Source: Misgurnus anguillicaudatus (lineage: Eukaryota; Chordata; Actinopteri; Cypriniformes; Cobitidae). Taken from it: 64,000 nucleotides of DNA. Shown here piece by piece: positions 1 to 11,620 of this stretch; positions within the stretch are counted from its first letter, which is position 1; each line of letters starts with the position of its first letter. The position numbers and the translations under genes are program-made. The stretch spans positions 16,521,501 to 16,585,500 of the forward strand of contig NC_073356.2 in NCBI RefSeq assembly GCF_027580225.2, given 5' to 3'. A model generated the notes under the pieces. That model ran no database searches. It was not told the origin of the DNA and was given only the letters and a program-made list of their open reading frames with translations.

Positions 1-82
1 GTAATTTTCAACCCAACGCTGTGTTTTGTCCAACATTTACCCAGCGTGGGTTAAAAAAAACAACTCAGCATTTTTAGTGTTC
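1..82. mobile_element. Right end of a palindromic MITE, cut by the window edge
   Basis: The stretch repeats AACCCAACGCTG-like and CCCAGCGTGGGTT-like segments and closes with an AACTCAGCATTTTTAGTGT end. This resembles teleost MITEs built on ACCCAGC inverted repeats. A related copy lies at 29231-29350. The left part is outside the window, so its length and target site cannot be read. Confidence 0.4.
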
Positions 83-2320
83 TGCAAAAATGCTCTACAT
101 GAGGTTTTGTGGGCCTGTCAGTGATGTATTCTGTATCTCAATACAATGTGCTCTTCCATTGCTACTGTAAATACAGCCACGTTTGAAGTCTTCTTTATTA
201 TGCATTGAGCTGAACTGACTCGTGTGCTATTTGTGTACGAGTGGTCTGACCCTCAGTCTATACATACTATAGCATATAAAGAACAGGGCCTTGTCTAATT
301 ATGGCCCTCATTTAAACAAAAGCACGCACGAAAGTTTCCACAGCGTGTGCACAAAATAAACACGCTTCATCTCTCCAGTGCTCTCTAATGTAATCCTGCC
401 GAATCTCGGCTAAACTTAGCTCAATTTCCAGTGGTATCCCTGTGCACATTAATAGTTAGGCTTTATGACCCATGAGTATACATCTCTGTGTGTGTGTGTG
501 TGAGCTGGTATCCCTCAGTTAAACATGAGCCGCATGGTATTGTGTTTCATCACCGGCTATCAGCCACAGTTTGGGGGGTTGCGGATGACACAACAGCGTT
601 TTACCAGAGGTGGAGAGAATGAGTCATAGCCCTGTGTGTGTGTGACTGACACAAAGACTGAGAGTCGGGACAGATACGAATGTGGTGCAGGTCTGCTGTG
701 TTCTCGCTGCACCTGTGTCTCATGCTCACGGCATCTGCCTGTGCCTCATTGTACCCTATGAACGCCGCTGTTACATCCGTGACACATGAACACAGGCCCT
801 GCCCAGCCTGTGTGCGTCTGTTTCACAATCAAACAGACACATTCCAGGTAAGCCGGTCTCTTTGTGAGCGTATCTCGGCATAATCGATGTTTCAACGGTA
901 GTCACCTGACGCTTATCCATCTCGCACCATCACTGCGTTTTGCAAAAGTTATTTCGGGTATGGAAATCGCATTTGTCGAAATGAAAGGATGAGGGTCACC
1001 AAAATGCTGTAATGTAGGACTTTATGCTGCACCTATAAATCTGATTATTACAAATGATACTGATAAAATCACTTATTTTGCTTCTAAAGTTGCATATAAT
1101 ACATGACATCACAATTTTAATACATTTAATGCATTTAATGTATACATTTTTTATCAGTATGTGTGCTCTCTGGGAATCAATGACCTCTCAGATGCTAATG
1201 CAAAGCTTGAGCACTGTTTCCATTATATATCTGTATGTGAGCTTAGGACAATCATAAAATGTAACCATAAAATCAACAACTTCTCTATTTTGCCTATATA
1301 TAGTACTTGACTACAGGAGCAGTTCTCAATTTCAGTCCTACAAACAGTTAAGTGCCTGTTTATCCTGTTGCATAGAGTTAAACTATTATAGACATGTCAC
1401 ATCAACATGGTAATTGTTGAATGACTCCAGAAACGCTATTGAAAATTTGCACTTCTTTATAAGTCAGTGTGAACTCTTAACAACAACAGCAACTTTGCAG
1501 CTTTCTGGTCGGCACAAATGTCAGCATGCCCTGGTCACGTCTGTGCTACACGCGTTTGTCATGACAGACTGTCACTCTGCCAATGTTGCACTGTCCATAG
1601 CTGCTGTCCTAATCATCTCAGTATCCTCTGTAGTGCCTAATCGAAACCAGAGGACACAGTGCAACACTGACCCTCCTCACCTTAAACCAATGCTGCATTC
1701 AGGATTGAAGTGTTGCATCTGTACGTACTGTACTGTACATGATTCTGAATGGTGAGTGTGCGTTGCTATGACTCATCTCGCTGCACCCGTTGCCTGCTAT
1801 AAAATGATTCCTCTTATACTATTCACATTTTCTCGCAATCATGCACATGGCCAAAGGTCAGCATTTAAAATCTTGTCCTGGAAATGACAAACAAAAATCT
1901 ACATGACTGCAGATAGGGTGTGATTTGAATTTAATATCGGACACAACAGGCGTCTGATTCCATCTACTACTACAGTTAGCTCCCTCCATTGGAGACTGCA
2001 AATTTGCATTTTATACATAATTCCCCCACATAGGACTTTCATTTCTACCGAACAGATGACACAGATTCAGAGATTAAATAACCAGGGCTGTTCCTCTTAT
2101 GAAGAAATATGAGTAATTGGGTGCTATGAGTTTGTTCCTTTGAATCTTTAGGGAACCGGCACCGATCACCTGCGATGTGCCACAAAGCCAAAGGGAAGCG
2201 AGAGCTGAACCAGAATTATTTTCAGAACTGCATTGATGTCACACCATCGATGCACGACCCACAAGATTTCCGATCTCACACTTGCACATGTATTTATATG
2301 AATATTACAATCACTCTCAC
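83..2320 (-). other. Intron 2 of the trib1-like gene, no coding seen
   Basis: This is the DNA downstream, in gene direction, of the second Tribbles exon. I looked on the minus strand for the expected third exon (SLE/activation segment, C-lobe, HPWF, COP1-binding tail) and found nothing resembling it. The open frames on either strand are short and without recognisable motifs. A short (TG)n run lies near 488-502. The intron therefore most likely continues past base 1. Confidence 0.6.
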
Positions 2321-3279
2321 CTTTTTACATCTGAGAACACAACCTTGCGTAGCTTAAGGTCCCCCAAAACAACGCCGCCCTGGTGGCAGTGGTTCACGGC
2401 AGATGCCACCTGGTAGAAAAGCTTGGAGGCCAGGTCTTCAGAAAGCCGTTTGCTGCTCTTTACAAAGGTGTGCATGTCTCCAAAATCTTTCTCCTGGAAC
2501 ACGTAGGCCTTGCTCTCTCCAAGAACTATGTCTTTGATCTCTGCAATGTTTTTATGCCTTGACAGCATGCTGTAGGCTCTGATTTTCTCCTGGTACTGGC
2601 CCATATTAAACACCTTGCAGATGGCAATAAAAATAAACTTGTGATAAGCAGATTTTTTTAAGATGGCTACAATTTTAACCTGATAAAATCAATTATGAGT
2701 TATAAAAAGTGCACCATAACATGTAACACACACATTGACATATGACTAAGGTCATGCAGTACATACCCCTGAGGCATTTGTTTAATATTAAATGAAATTA
2801 TTAACATATATAATATATTACTTTACGACAATTGTTTACATTAAACATAAAATAAAAAATAGGCTAAATACAAACTTAGCCTACTTAAAATCTTAAGTAC
2901 ACTTCATATGCACCAAACAACTAAAACATGCTAAATACCATGTTAGTTCACATATCATATTTGATATTTAAAAAAATAAAATAAAGTTGTTTACCTTGCA
3001 GACTAGTTCCTCTCCCGTGTCCATATCTAAAGCGCTGTGCACCCCCGGTCGATCGGTCAGGGGCACCAGCAGAAACTGGCCGATGTGAGCGGGACACTGA
3101 TGGGTTGGGCTGACGCTCAGAGGCGCTCCGCTGACCGGAGATCCGGGTGATGAACCCAGCAGACCCGCATCACCCGACGACTCGCTCAGCCTGGGACATT
3201 TCGCTACGGGCTCATCTGTGTCAAAGCGCTTGTGTCCGTGTCTTCCCGGTACAGGATTATGAATCCAATGCACGCTCAT
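2321..3279 (-). CDS. trib1: Tribbles pseudokinase, TRIB1-like, exons 1-2 (3' part outside window)
   Basis: Tribbles proteins are catalytically impaired kinases. They scaffold the E3 ligase COP1 onto substrates such as C/EBP factors and bind MEK1. Coding exon 1 is 3279-2995 (95 codons, phase 0) and exon 2 is 2613-2321 (293 nt). Intron 1 is 381 bp, with donor AAG|GTAAAC and acceptor GCAAG|GTG. Exon 1 starts MSVHWIHNP, has a Ser/Pro-rich segment (residues about 33-60), then the N-lobe start ending in EELVCK, where K is the VAIK-type lysine. Exon 2 begins VFNMGQYQEKIRAY and includes VLGESKAYVF, EKDFGDMH, NHCHQGGVVLGDLKLRK. The G before DLKLRK and FGDMH match TRIB1 rather than TRIB2 or TRIB3, where R stands there. 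The start was chosen because MSVH fits a Tribbles N-terminus; the upstream in-frame Met at 3381 does not. A third exon (SLE, C-lobe, COP1 tail) is absent from the window, so the gene is either cut by the edge or truncated. The family assignment is strong; the paralogue is less certain. Confidence 0.85.
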
Positions 3280-4260
3280 TTTTAAAAAACAAGAGTAGAC
3301 TAAACACGAATATTTTGTAACAGAGAGTCCGTCCAGACTAATCCGACAAATTGCACATGAAAGATCCCTGCCCTGCTGCAAAAGGAAAAAAAAGATCCTA
3401 GTTGTTCATCAATGGAAGCGTGAAATGCAAAAAAGTATCTGTATCGTATATTTGCTTATCCATTATTATTCAGTATTTTTGCATTTGTCTTCTCGTGAGA
3501 ATACTGAAGCCCGGTGCTGTATGAAGCAGCTGTGTCGTGTGAAATATTGCCGGTATGGATCTCAGTCCGTCTCATTCAACTACTGATGCTGTTGTCTGAG
3601 CTCTACTATCGGCTGAAGAGATGTCCGATTCACAAACGAGTCGTTTTCGTGAACCGATTCGTTTTAATGAAACATTCGAATCGTTTCGCTAAGCTTAACA
3701 GATCCACTGCAGAGGACGCTTTTTGACTTCTTTTTATTGAACCCCATTTACAATTTCTATCAAATAAAGCAATCTAGAGCTTAGTATATCTAGAAAGCAT
3801 TTTGATACAATAATTTTAATTATACATTTGAAATAATTTATCTTGTTTTGTGTTGTTTTTAGAGAGCACCAATGGTCCGATTCACATTTTTAGATTTCTG
3901 TGATGTGTGAGTGTATTAGTACATGTTAACAATATGCAAAAGGTACAAACTCCAAAGTAAACGATGACGCGAGTTATCATCTCCAATGTAAATCTCTTTT
4001 CTGTCTTGGACTACAACAAACAAACAAACAAACAAACAAACAAACAAACAAACAAACAAACAAACAAACAAACAAACAAACAAACAAACAAACAAACAAA
4101 CGGATTGTAGGCAACAGTTTACTTCCTGGGATTGGTGATGTAGACAAGACCGACATGATCATACATGGTAATGAGCGTCACATTTCCGGCTGACGTCAGA
4201 GGTATTCAGGCCAATCACAACGTACAGGTTAGCTGGCCAATCAGGAACAGTTTTGTGCAA
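3280..4260 (-). promoter_or_regulatory. 5' flank of trib1-like gene with CRE and two CCAAT boxes
   Basis: About 0.9 kb upstream of the trib1-like ATG are a perfect palindromic CRE, TGACGTCA (4191-4198), and two CCAAT boxes on the plus strand at 4211-4215 and 4237-4241. CRE/ATF and NF-Y sites occur together in many stress- and cAMP-responsive promoters, and Tribbles genes are known ATF-family targets. No TATA box or transcription start is visible, and the CCAAT orientation would also suit a promoter firing rightward. Segments near 3619-3690 and 4690-4762 share GATTCG-rich sequence, possibly ends of an old repeat. Confidence 0.3.
4017..4100. repeat. (CAAA)21 microsatellite
   Basis: There are 21 uninterrupted CAAA units. 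Read on the minus strand they give an open frame of LFVC repeats, which is an artefact of the tetranucleotide and not a protein. The array lies between the trib1-like first exon and the CRE/CCAAT cluster. Confidence 0.95.
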
Positions 4261-5659
4261 AATCCGTGCGTTTCAGGAAGAGAGTGAAATCTGAAGCTAC
4301 AAAAATATACGGTATGTTGAAAATAATGTGTTTTTTTTTAACCACAAACCACGCAAACACATTGTAGTATTCCAAATACACAAAATAACGTTGTTTTAGC
4401 AATGAAATAGGTGCTTTTGAGCTCATTTAACAGACAATTTGTCTTATTTAAAGTCATCCTGATTCCTGAGGCCCTCTAGTGGGCACCGGTGCCCTAGTTA
4501 CTGTATGTGAAAACTTCAGGAATTAACCTGTGTGATTGACGTGTTTAAACATAAATGATTTTATAACACATTCTTGCGCATAATTTAAAATAACTGATTT
4601 AAATTCGAGTTTAATTTTGTTACAAATAAAAACAGTCGTTTAATTAAACGTGAGATCTTTGGGGACACCACTGAGTAGTGATGACTAAAAGTAAACAGTG
4701 AATCAGTTCAAAACTAAGCGTCCGAACAAACCGATTCGCCTAAATGAATCGGACTTCCCAATGCTGGAACTCCGCCCGGTTTGGACTCTCTAGTGACACA
4801 TTCATTGCAGTCTCGACGATTGAGCAATCGCCACATGCCATTCACCTTCCTGAATGCTAAACAAGTTCATTTGTTGTTTAGCAACAGTAAAACGATGCAC
4901 GCAAATTGTTTAAGTAAGGTGAAAGTACAATTGCAGCTTTGAAATTCCTTTAAACGGTGTATTTGCACAAATTAGTCTAAATGTTTGGCATTATGAAATC
5001 CAAGGACGTTAATGCATTCATATTTTTCATAGTGCTTCATGAAAACACACGCTAGACAATGATTTACTTTATTTCGACATTCAGAGCAACCTATTACAGT
5101 CTGTGTTTAGGGAGCTGCTCTGTGTGTGCTTATTTTCTCACCACCAGTAGCCTATGTTTAGAAGTTAACATCTTCCTGACAACGTGTCAACCTATATGAC
5201 ATAATGGCCTCACAAAAAATGCTTGAGGAACGGGGGTAGTACTCTATATTTGCAGTTCATATTTGTTTATGTGCTGATGAGTCATCAGCATAAAGAGAAA
5301 GACAGGGAGTGGTGGTGCCTTTTGTAGAATAACCATACAGTAGATCTGTATAGCAAATACATGCTTGTTTATTTAAAACAAAATGAGAATGTATATTATA
5401 AAGCAATCTTGCAAAACTGCAAATGCATGTGACCCACAAAATCAATTTGAGGGACTAGCATGAGACAGTATAGTTGGCACCATGTATTTGAGAAGGAAAT
5501 TGTGTGACCACAAGATGTGGATCAGTGCTTTGTAATCGGCTACATATGGTTTTATGTCTTACAACAACAGTCACTATATTGGAATTTTTGTCTCGCTTTT
5601 ATTGGTTGTCGCTGCTCTTAATTTGGAAGGGAGGAATTGAACGAACACCTGCTTCACCA
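4261..5659. other. Intergenic DNA, no gene seen
   Basis: AT-rich non-coding sequence. The only feature noted is a CTCF-like core on the minus strand at 4471-4483 (CCCACTAGAGGGC). Open frames are short and show no family motif. Confidence 0.4.
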
Positions 5660-5822
5660 ACAGTGTAAAAATGCAGCATTTTTTGTCAAATCAACAACAT
5701 ATATTTTTATGTTACTTTAACTTACATTTTTTTATAAGTTATGTCAAATTATAACAGGTACAACTTAAAATTGTAGGTTGCAAAACCAAGTTCACTTAAT
5801 GCTGCATTTTTATTTTACAGTA
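5660..5822. mobile_element. Small MITE with ACTGTAAAAATGCAGC ends
   Basis: The left end ACAGTGTAAAAATGCAGCAT and the right end ATGCTGCATTTTTATTTTACAGT are inverted copies about 23 nt long with small gaps. At 163 bp with no coding capacity it fits a non-autonomous DNA transposon. Confidence 0.6.
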
Positions 5823-7048
5823 AAGGCTCAAAGCGAAGCAGCATGTATTTTTAAATGCTTAAAATACCACAGCTTTATCCAATTGTAATTTTTATTAAAG
5901 ACAAAGATAAATAAGTATTTTATGGACTAGTGATCAAAGTCTAAAATAAAATCCAAGCACATGCCCAAAAAAGTAGCTGGATGCTGCTGCATTACACTGT
6001 CAATATTTCATCCCAAAAGGAAAGTTCCTGCTGTTCCAAAAAATAAGTGTGGAATATTTCAGAACACGTTGTCCTGATTCCCTGAATCTGTGACTGTATA
6101 ATAGATGGCTCTGCGTGGAGGTTTATCAAACATGGTCAGGTTGAGTATTTAACATTAAAAGAGTGATTATATTTAGTAACCGTGTTTCCATTGACAGTCG
6201 AATATCTGTGTGATGACTCAGTATCTGATGTGTGTGGTTGTCATGCAGTTAAGCAGGAACAGAACAGGTTTTCTGCGCTTCCTCTCCCTTTAGAGTAAAA
6301 CACCCGACTCTCAATGAAAAAACATATCTACTTCTGCTTTGTTATGACATAAACAGGTGTCAGAGACCACACTTGATTGTATTTGTGTTATGTTTGCATG
6401 TGATTTACAGAACATGGATATTTGAGGTCATTCTCGCTTGTGGGCCCTGACAGAGCTTTTTTCCACTGTAATTAACTGACTCATTGCCGAACAGATCATA
6501 CTGTACACTAAACATTCAGCTAGGAACAGGTGTATATTCTCCATAGACGGCTTTTATCCACTTCATCTACTGAGACCGAAGCATGGGCTATTTAAAAACA
6601 CTGGTGAATCTGGCCTTGACGGGAATCCTGCATCATAATTGGGGCTGAACTTTAACCATGACTTTATGACTGTCAATCAACAGTGATCATAGTGCTTTGA
6701 GTATTGAACATGGTTCAAATGGTGTAAAATCAACTAGTCATATATAGGCTTAAAAGAATAACACTTTAAAGTTCCTGTAAAGTCAGATATTAAATGCGTT
6801 TTGAGTTTGTCACACCACAGCAAAATGTGTTATTAACCACCCAATCAAATTTGAATGATGGAAAAATGGCAAGTAAATAAAAAAAAGCATTCTCTACTCT
6901 CAAGCGGTGGGGGCGTGTCCGCTGTCTGCGCTGAAACCATGCCCACTCATGGGAAGGCCGCCGTCTCTTTCAACTTTCAAAAACACTACAACCTGAATGT
7001 ATGCTCGCCATTGTGTTAGGGGCGGGGCCATGCCATGCATGGTGGCTC
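5823..7048. other. Intergenic DNA with a MITE fragment near 6765-6900
   Basis: No gene was recognised. From about 6765 a TTTAAAGTTCCTGTAAAGTC segment looks like one end of a common fish MITE whose partner end I could not place. The rest is unremarkable. Confidence 0.3.
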
Positions 7049-7244
7049 CAGTTCCTAGAAGAAAGATGTGTCATCAGAACACAATCTCATGGCAATTCGT
7101 AAACATATTTCACAAGGTGGCTAATGCGTATTAATTTGTATTTGTACGCTTTGTACGATTTGCTTTCAGCTAGTGTCATTGGGGTTAGGGTTGGGGTTTC
7201 ATTATTTTTTAAATATTATAATTGTTTTATTATATATTAAAATA

Positions 7245-7355
<111 letters not shown>

Positions 7356-7423
7356 AATCGGTTTTATTATTGTTTTATTATTATAATAGTTTTTGTACGA
7401 ATTAGCCAACTCGTAAAATGTGT

Positions 7424-8584
7424 ACACTGTAAAAAAGATTTGTTGTTTCAGCTTAAAAAAGTAAGTTAAATTATTCAACTTAAAGGGATGGTGAAAACGC
7501 GTCAAAATGGGAAAAAACTGTTGTGCGACAGACTGTACTAACAGATTAATAAGAATTCGTAGCTATCGTTTTACAGACTGCCAAAAAACACCAAAAGGAG
7601 AAGTAAATTGATCGTTCATTCCAATGTCCACAGACCACAGGTGGGTTGACAAGTTGCTAGGGTCTATCAAGCAGAGGTTTTATTTTCTGCTTAAAAGTAT
7701 TTTTTCAAGTATTTGTATTTGTACGTGTTTTTCTTTGGAAAACATACATTCCAAAGCATATTATCATAATTTTTACTTTATTACATTTCATAAATAATAC
7801 GTTTTTGTTTTACATTTAATATTTAAGTACATTAACGTACTTTTACTTAAGTAAGAGACGTCAATGGATACCCTCTATACAAACATCATCAAAGTAGTCC
7901 AGGTGACATCAGTGGGTCAGTTAGAATGTGTTGAAGCATCGGAAAATACATTTTGGTCCAAAAATTACGACTTTATTCAGCATCGTCTTCTCTTCCATGT
8001 GACTGCAGTGACGCGGCAGATGTACGACACGGCTGACGTGTTATCTGGTGTGCCACAGCTGTTTTTTTGTGCGCCCGGTCTTCGTTAACAGTCTGAGGGA
8101 GAAACACTCTGTAAGTTTGAAAAAAATTTTTCGCAAACACGTCATCCGTATCACTGCAGTCACGTGACTTTAGTCTCGCGCATGCGCTTCACAACAGATG
8201 TGGAAGAAAAGACAAAATGTATTTTCAAACACTGACCCACTGATGTCACATGGATACTCTGATGATGTTTTAATTACCTTCCTGGACATGGACAGTAAAC
8301 CGTACGTAGATTTTCAATGAAGGATCAACAAGCTTTCGGACTAAATATAAAACATTTTAAACTGTTTTTCGAAGATGAACGGAGGTCTTACGAGTTTGGA
8401 ATGATATAAGGGTGAGTCATTAATGACATTATTTTCATTTTTGGGTGAACTATCCCTTTAAAAAATATTAGCTAACAATTTTTTTAGTTAACTGATATTT
8501 CGAAGTTGAAGAACTCAACATTTTAAGGCAACCAGGTAACTTACTTTTTTAAGTTGAACAAACAAACCTATTTTTTACAGTGTA
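7424..8584. mobile_element. Second-level MITE with ACACTGTAAAAAA ends
   Basis: The left end CACTGTAAAAAAG with a following CTTAAAAAAGTAAGTT mirrors the right AACTTACTTTTTTAAGTTG ... TTTTTTACAGTG. This is the classic ACTGTAAAAAA fish MITE layout. It has itself been split by the third-level element at 7480-8462. The exact border is ambiguous by a few bases because the flanking outer element is also palindromic here. Confidence 0.55.
7480..8462. mobile_element. Third-level element with TTAAAGGGAT ends and a THAP-like remnant
   Basis: It starts TTAAAGGGATGGTGAAAACG and ends GGTGAACTATCCCTTTAA. Inside, segments at about 7900-7960 and 8195-8262 (ACATCAGTGGGTCAG and CTGACCCACTGATGTCAC) are inverted copies. 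Near the left end a short frame, 7507-7611, reads MGKNCCATDCTNR and then stops. The CCAxxCxNR pattern at a protein start is the first zinc-binding half of a THAP domain, and a one-base shift continues YRLPKNTKRRSK. THAP domains are the DNA-binding part of P-element-type transposases, so this may be a relic of the autonomous parent. The rest of the element is non-coding. Confidence 0.5.
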
Positions 8585-8734
8585 CACATTTTACGAGTTG
8601 GCTTATTCGTATGAATTTGTATAAAGCGAATCGTACAAAAAATATTATAGATAATAAAACAATAATGAAACTGATTATTATAATATAATGAAAAAGAATG
8701 AAACCCCACCCAAAACACCACCCCTAACCCCAAC

Positions 8735-8971
8735 CAGTAATGCACGGGTTGATTCAAAATGAGCGTGAGCCATCAAAAATATTTTTTATGATATTCGGGT
8801 CACGGCCGGTCGGGTTGTTTAAAATAAAGATGCCAATTAACTATTTTAAACAATTACTACTTTTAAAAAATGAAGGCCAGGAAGCGGGTCAGGTGCAATT
8901 TTTTTGCGGTCCGATTAGTTGAAAACGTTGGTCGGGTGCGGGTTGTTTATACATTGACCCACGCATCACTG
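8735..8971. mobile_element. Non-autonomous hAT element with perfect 8-bp target duplication
   Basis: The ends CAGTAATGCACGGGTT and GACCCACGCATCACTG are inverted copies (CAGTRATGCRYGGGTY), and CAG...CTG is the hAT signature. The flanks carry an exact 8-bp duplication ACCCCAAC at 8727-8734 and 8972-8979. Length is 237 bp with no coding capacity. It interrupts the right arm of the outer element at 7049-9106, so it is younger than that element. Confidence 0.85.
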
Positions 8972-9106
8972 ACCCCAACGACATGTGGCGAAAGCAAATC
9001 GTACAAAAACATACAAATATAAATTTATACGAATTAGCCACCTTGTAAAATATGAATTGGCATTCGAACACCTTGGGATGACACATCTTTTTTCCAGGAG
9101 CTGAGC

Positions 9107-10068
9107 TTTATCACCCAGCTGGAAGTCAGGAGGTCAGGAAGGTCATAAGCTACAGCAAGCAGATTGTGAAACAGATGTAATTTAATTGTGACTTTCCCCT
9201 TCATTGGGTTTGGTTTAATTACAGCTGTGCGCAGGAACTTTTGAAGCGTTGCCTAGATTTACTGTTAGCATAATAAAATCTCAAGTGGCAAGATTTTGAA
9301 ATCCTCATGGTTTACAAGACATAATACATGCAGCCACTTTGGCTCACCATCAACAGTGCTTAAATGCTCATGTAAACATTCCATAGTTCAGACAGCATCA
9401 GATTTCAAACAGGCCATTATTAAGTTTCCACGCAGCTTCTGTATTCTCCTGTGAACTTTTTCCTACAGTATGTGCATTTTAAATGTTTGTTTTACACTTT
9501 GTTTCTCAGGATCCAGTTAGTCCGGAGACTGCTCTGATGGACCGTGCCTTTCAGTATACAAGTGAGAAAACCTTTGTTAGGTGGAAGTGCCACAAAATCG
9601 AAAGTCTTTAGTTTGTAAAAGAGGAAGTTGATACACAATGGTCTAAAAATGCTCTTGACATATTTGTGACCCTGCCTTTTTGTGATTTACTTTTTTTATC
9701 CTTCATCATCTTTATATCTTTAATATTGACTGAGTAAGGTCATGTCAAAGATTGAAATTAAAGTGAAATCAATGAGTGAAATCAAACGTTGCTCATAATC
9801 TCTTAATTTATTATGAGATTATGAGACTTCAGTCTGGATTCACAAACAGGGTTACATTTGTATTTATCTTAAAGCGATAGTTCAGCCAAAAGTGAAATTT
9901 CTTCATTTACTTACCCCCTGCGACATTTCTCAAAATATCTTCTTTTGTTTTTTGCATAAAAAGTGATATATATTTGGAATGACATAAGCTTCAAGTTTCA
10001 ACTTTTATTTTCAGATACACAGCCATACCATACGCAGTACGACATGCAGTGAAATGCTTGGTAAAGTT
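9107..10068. other. Intergenic DNA with a half MITE at 9871-9986
   Basis: No gene was recognised. From 9871 the sequence TTAAAGCGATAGTTCAGCC and CAAAATATCTTCTTTTG match one arm of the TTAAAGGGATAGTTCACC MITE family seen complete at 35768-36092. The other arm is missing. Confidence 0.45.
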
Positions 10069-10146
10069 AAGGGATGCATAATCGCGATTAAACTATAGCA
10101 GAATAAAAGATTTTGTATAAATATGCACACATGCATGTATCATTTT

Positions 10147-10385
10147 GGGGCGGTTTCCCGGACCAGGATTATCTTAATCCAGGACTAGGCCTTAGTTTAA
10201 TTAGGAAATATAACTAGTTTTAAACAACATGCCTTACTAAAAACATTACCTGTGTGCATCTTGAAGTAAAACAAAGGGCCCTGATGTATTTTAAGATCTG
10301 TAAGTGAAAGTTGTTTTCAGTTTGGAGAGCTCTTAAAAGTGTATAAGTCTAGGACTAGTCTAATCCCTGTCCGGGAAACCACCCC
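10147..10385. mobile_element. MITE with GGGGCGGTTTCCCGG ends
   Basis: The left end GGGGCGGTTTCCCGGACCAGG pairs with the complement of the right end CCTGTCCGGGAAACCACCCC. At 239 bp, non-coding, it matches a palindromic repeat design common in fish genomes. Confidence 0.7.
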
Positions 10386-10458
10386 TTTAAGAAAAAAAGT
10401 ATTAATATATAAGATAATTTATACAAAAATATACAAATGTAAACATTTCTTAAATATA

Positions 10459-11620
10459 TACTGACCTAAAGGATTATTAGGAACACCATACTAATACTGT
10501 GTTTGACCCCCTTTCGCCTTCAAAGCTGCCTTAATTCTACGTGGCATTGATTCAACAAGGTGCTGAAAGCATTCTTTAGAAATGTTGGCCCATATTGATA
10601 GGAAAGCATCTTGCAGTTGATAGAAATTTGTGGGATGCACATCCAGGGCACATTGAGATCTGGGGACTGTGGGGGCCATTTTAGTACAGTGAACTCATTG
10701 TCACGTTCAAGAAACCTATTTGAAATTATTCGAGCTTTGTGACATGGTGCATTATCCTGCTGGATCTACATCGAGGTCATAAAGGGATGGACATGGTCAG
10801 AAACAATGCATAGGTAAAAGATGCCCAATTGGCATTAAGGGGCCTAAAGTGTGCCAAGAAAACATCCCCCACACCATTACACTACCACCAGCAGCCTGCA
10901 CAGTGGTGACAAGGCATGATGGATCCATGTTCTCATTCTGTTTATGCCAAATTCTGACTCTACCATCTGAATGTTTCAAAAGAAATCGAAACGCATCAGA
11001 CCAGGCAACATTTTTCCAATTTTCAACTGTCCAATATTGGTGAGCTAGTGCAAATTGTAGCCTCTTTTTCCTGTTTGTAGGGGAGATGAGTGGTACCCGG
11101 TGGGATCTTCTGCTGTTGTAGCCCATCCGACTCAAGGTTGTGCGTGTTGTGGCTTCACAAATGCTTTGCTGCATACCTCAGTTGTAACGAGTGGTTATTT
11201 CAGTGAAAGTTGCTCTTCTATCAGCTTGAATCAGTCGGCCCATTCTCCTCTGACCTCTAGCATCAGCAATGCATTTTCGGCCACATTTTCGCCCACAGGA
11301 CTGCCACATACTGGATGTTTTTCACTTTTCACACAATTTTTTGTAAACCCTAAAAATGGTTGTGCGTGAAAATCCCAGTAACTGAGCAGATTGTGAAATA
11401 TTCAGACCGGCTCGTCTGGCACCAACAACCATGCCACGCTCAAAATTGCTTAAATCACCTTTCTTTCTTATTCTGACATTCAGTTTGGAGTTCAGGAGAT
11501 TGTCTTGACCAGGACCACACCCCTAAATGCATTGAAGCAAGTGCCATGTGATTGCTTGATTAGATAATTGCATTAATGAAAAATTGAACAGGTGTTCCTA
11601 ATAATCCTTTAGGTGAGTGT
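10459..11620 (-). mobile_element. Tc1/mariner element with both terminal repeats, inserted at TA
   Basis: Terminal repeats ACCTAAAGGATTATTAGGAA (left, from about 10464) and its complement (right, to about 11616) bound the element. TA dinucleotides flank it at 10457-10458 and 11621-11622, as expected for Tc1/mariner target duplication. The two ends differ at a few positions, and the transposase inside is broken, so this is an old, inactive copy. Confidence 0.88.
10491..11500 (-). pseudogene. Tc1-like transposase relic
   Basis: The longest intact piece is 11174-10797 (125 codons). It shows an N-terminal Tc1 stretch, then WTVENWKNVAWSDAFRF with the first catalytic Asp, GRVRIWHKQNENMDPSC, and GGSVMVWGMFSWHTLGPL, a highly recognisable Tc1-family segment. 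A second piece at 10679-10491 covers the C-terminus (NISKECFQHLVESMPRRIKAAL). Between and around them are several stops and shifts, and the usual SDES motif reads SDAF. A working Tc1 transposase is about 340 aa in one frame; this copy cannot make one. Confidence 0.85.

Noticed and set aside
1414..1755. 113-codon frame in trib1 intron 2 as a nested gene
   Set aside because: No domain, weak start context, and it lies in sequence without other coding signs.
3395..3415. Possible C/EBP-ATF (CARE) site TGATGAACA upstream of trib1
   Set aside because: It differs from the TGATGNAAN consensus at a fixed position and has no second copy nearby.
3977..4162. Minus-strand frame of LFVC repeats
   Set aside because: It is the translation of the (CAAA)21 microsatellite and has no protein meaning.
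7180..7200. GGGGTTAGGGTTGGGG, a telomere-like motif
   Set aside because: A single short stretch inside a palindromic repeat; its partner lies near 8715. No TTAGGG array is present.
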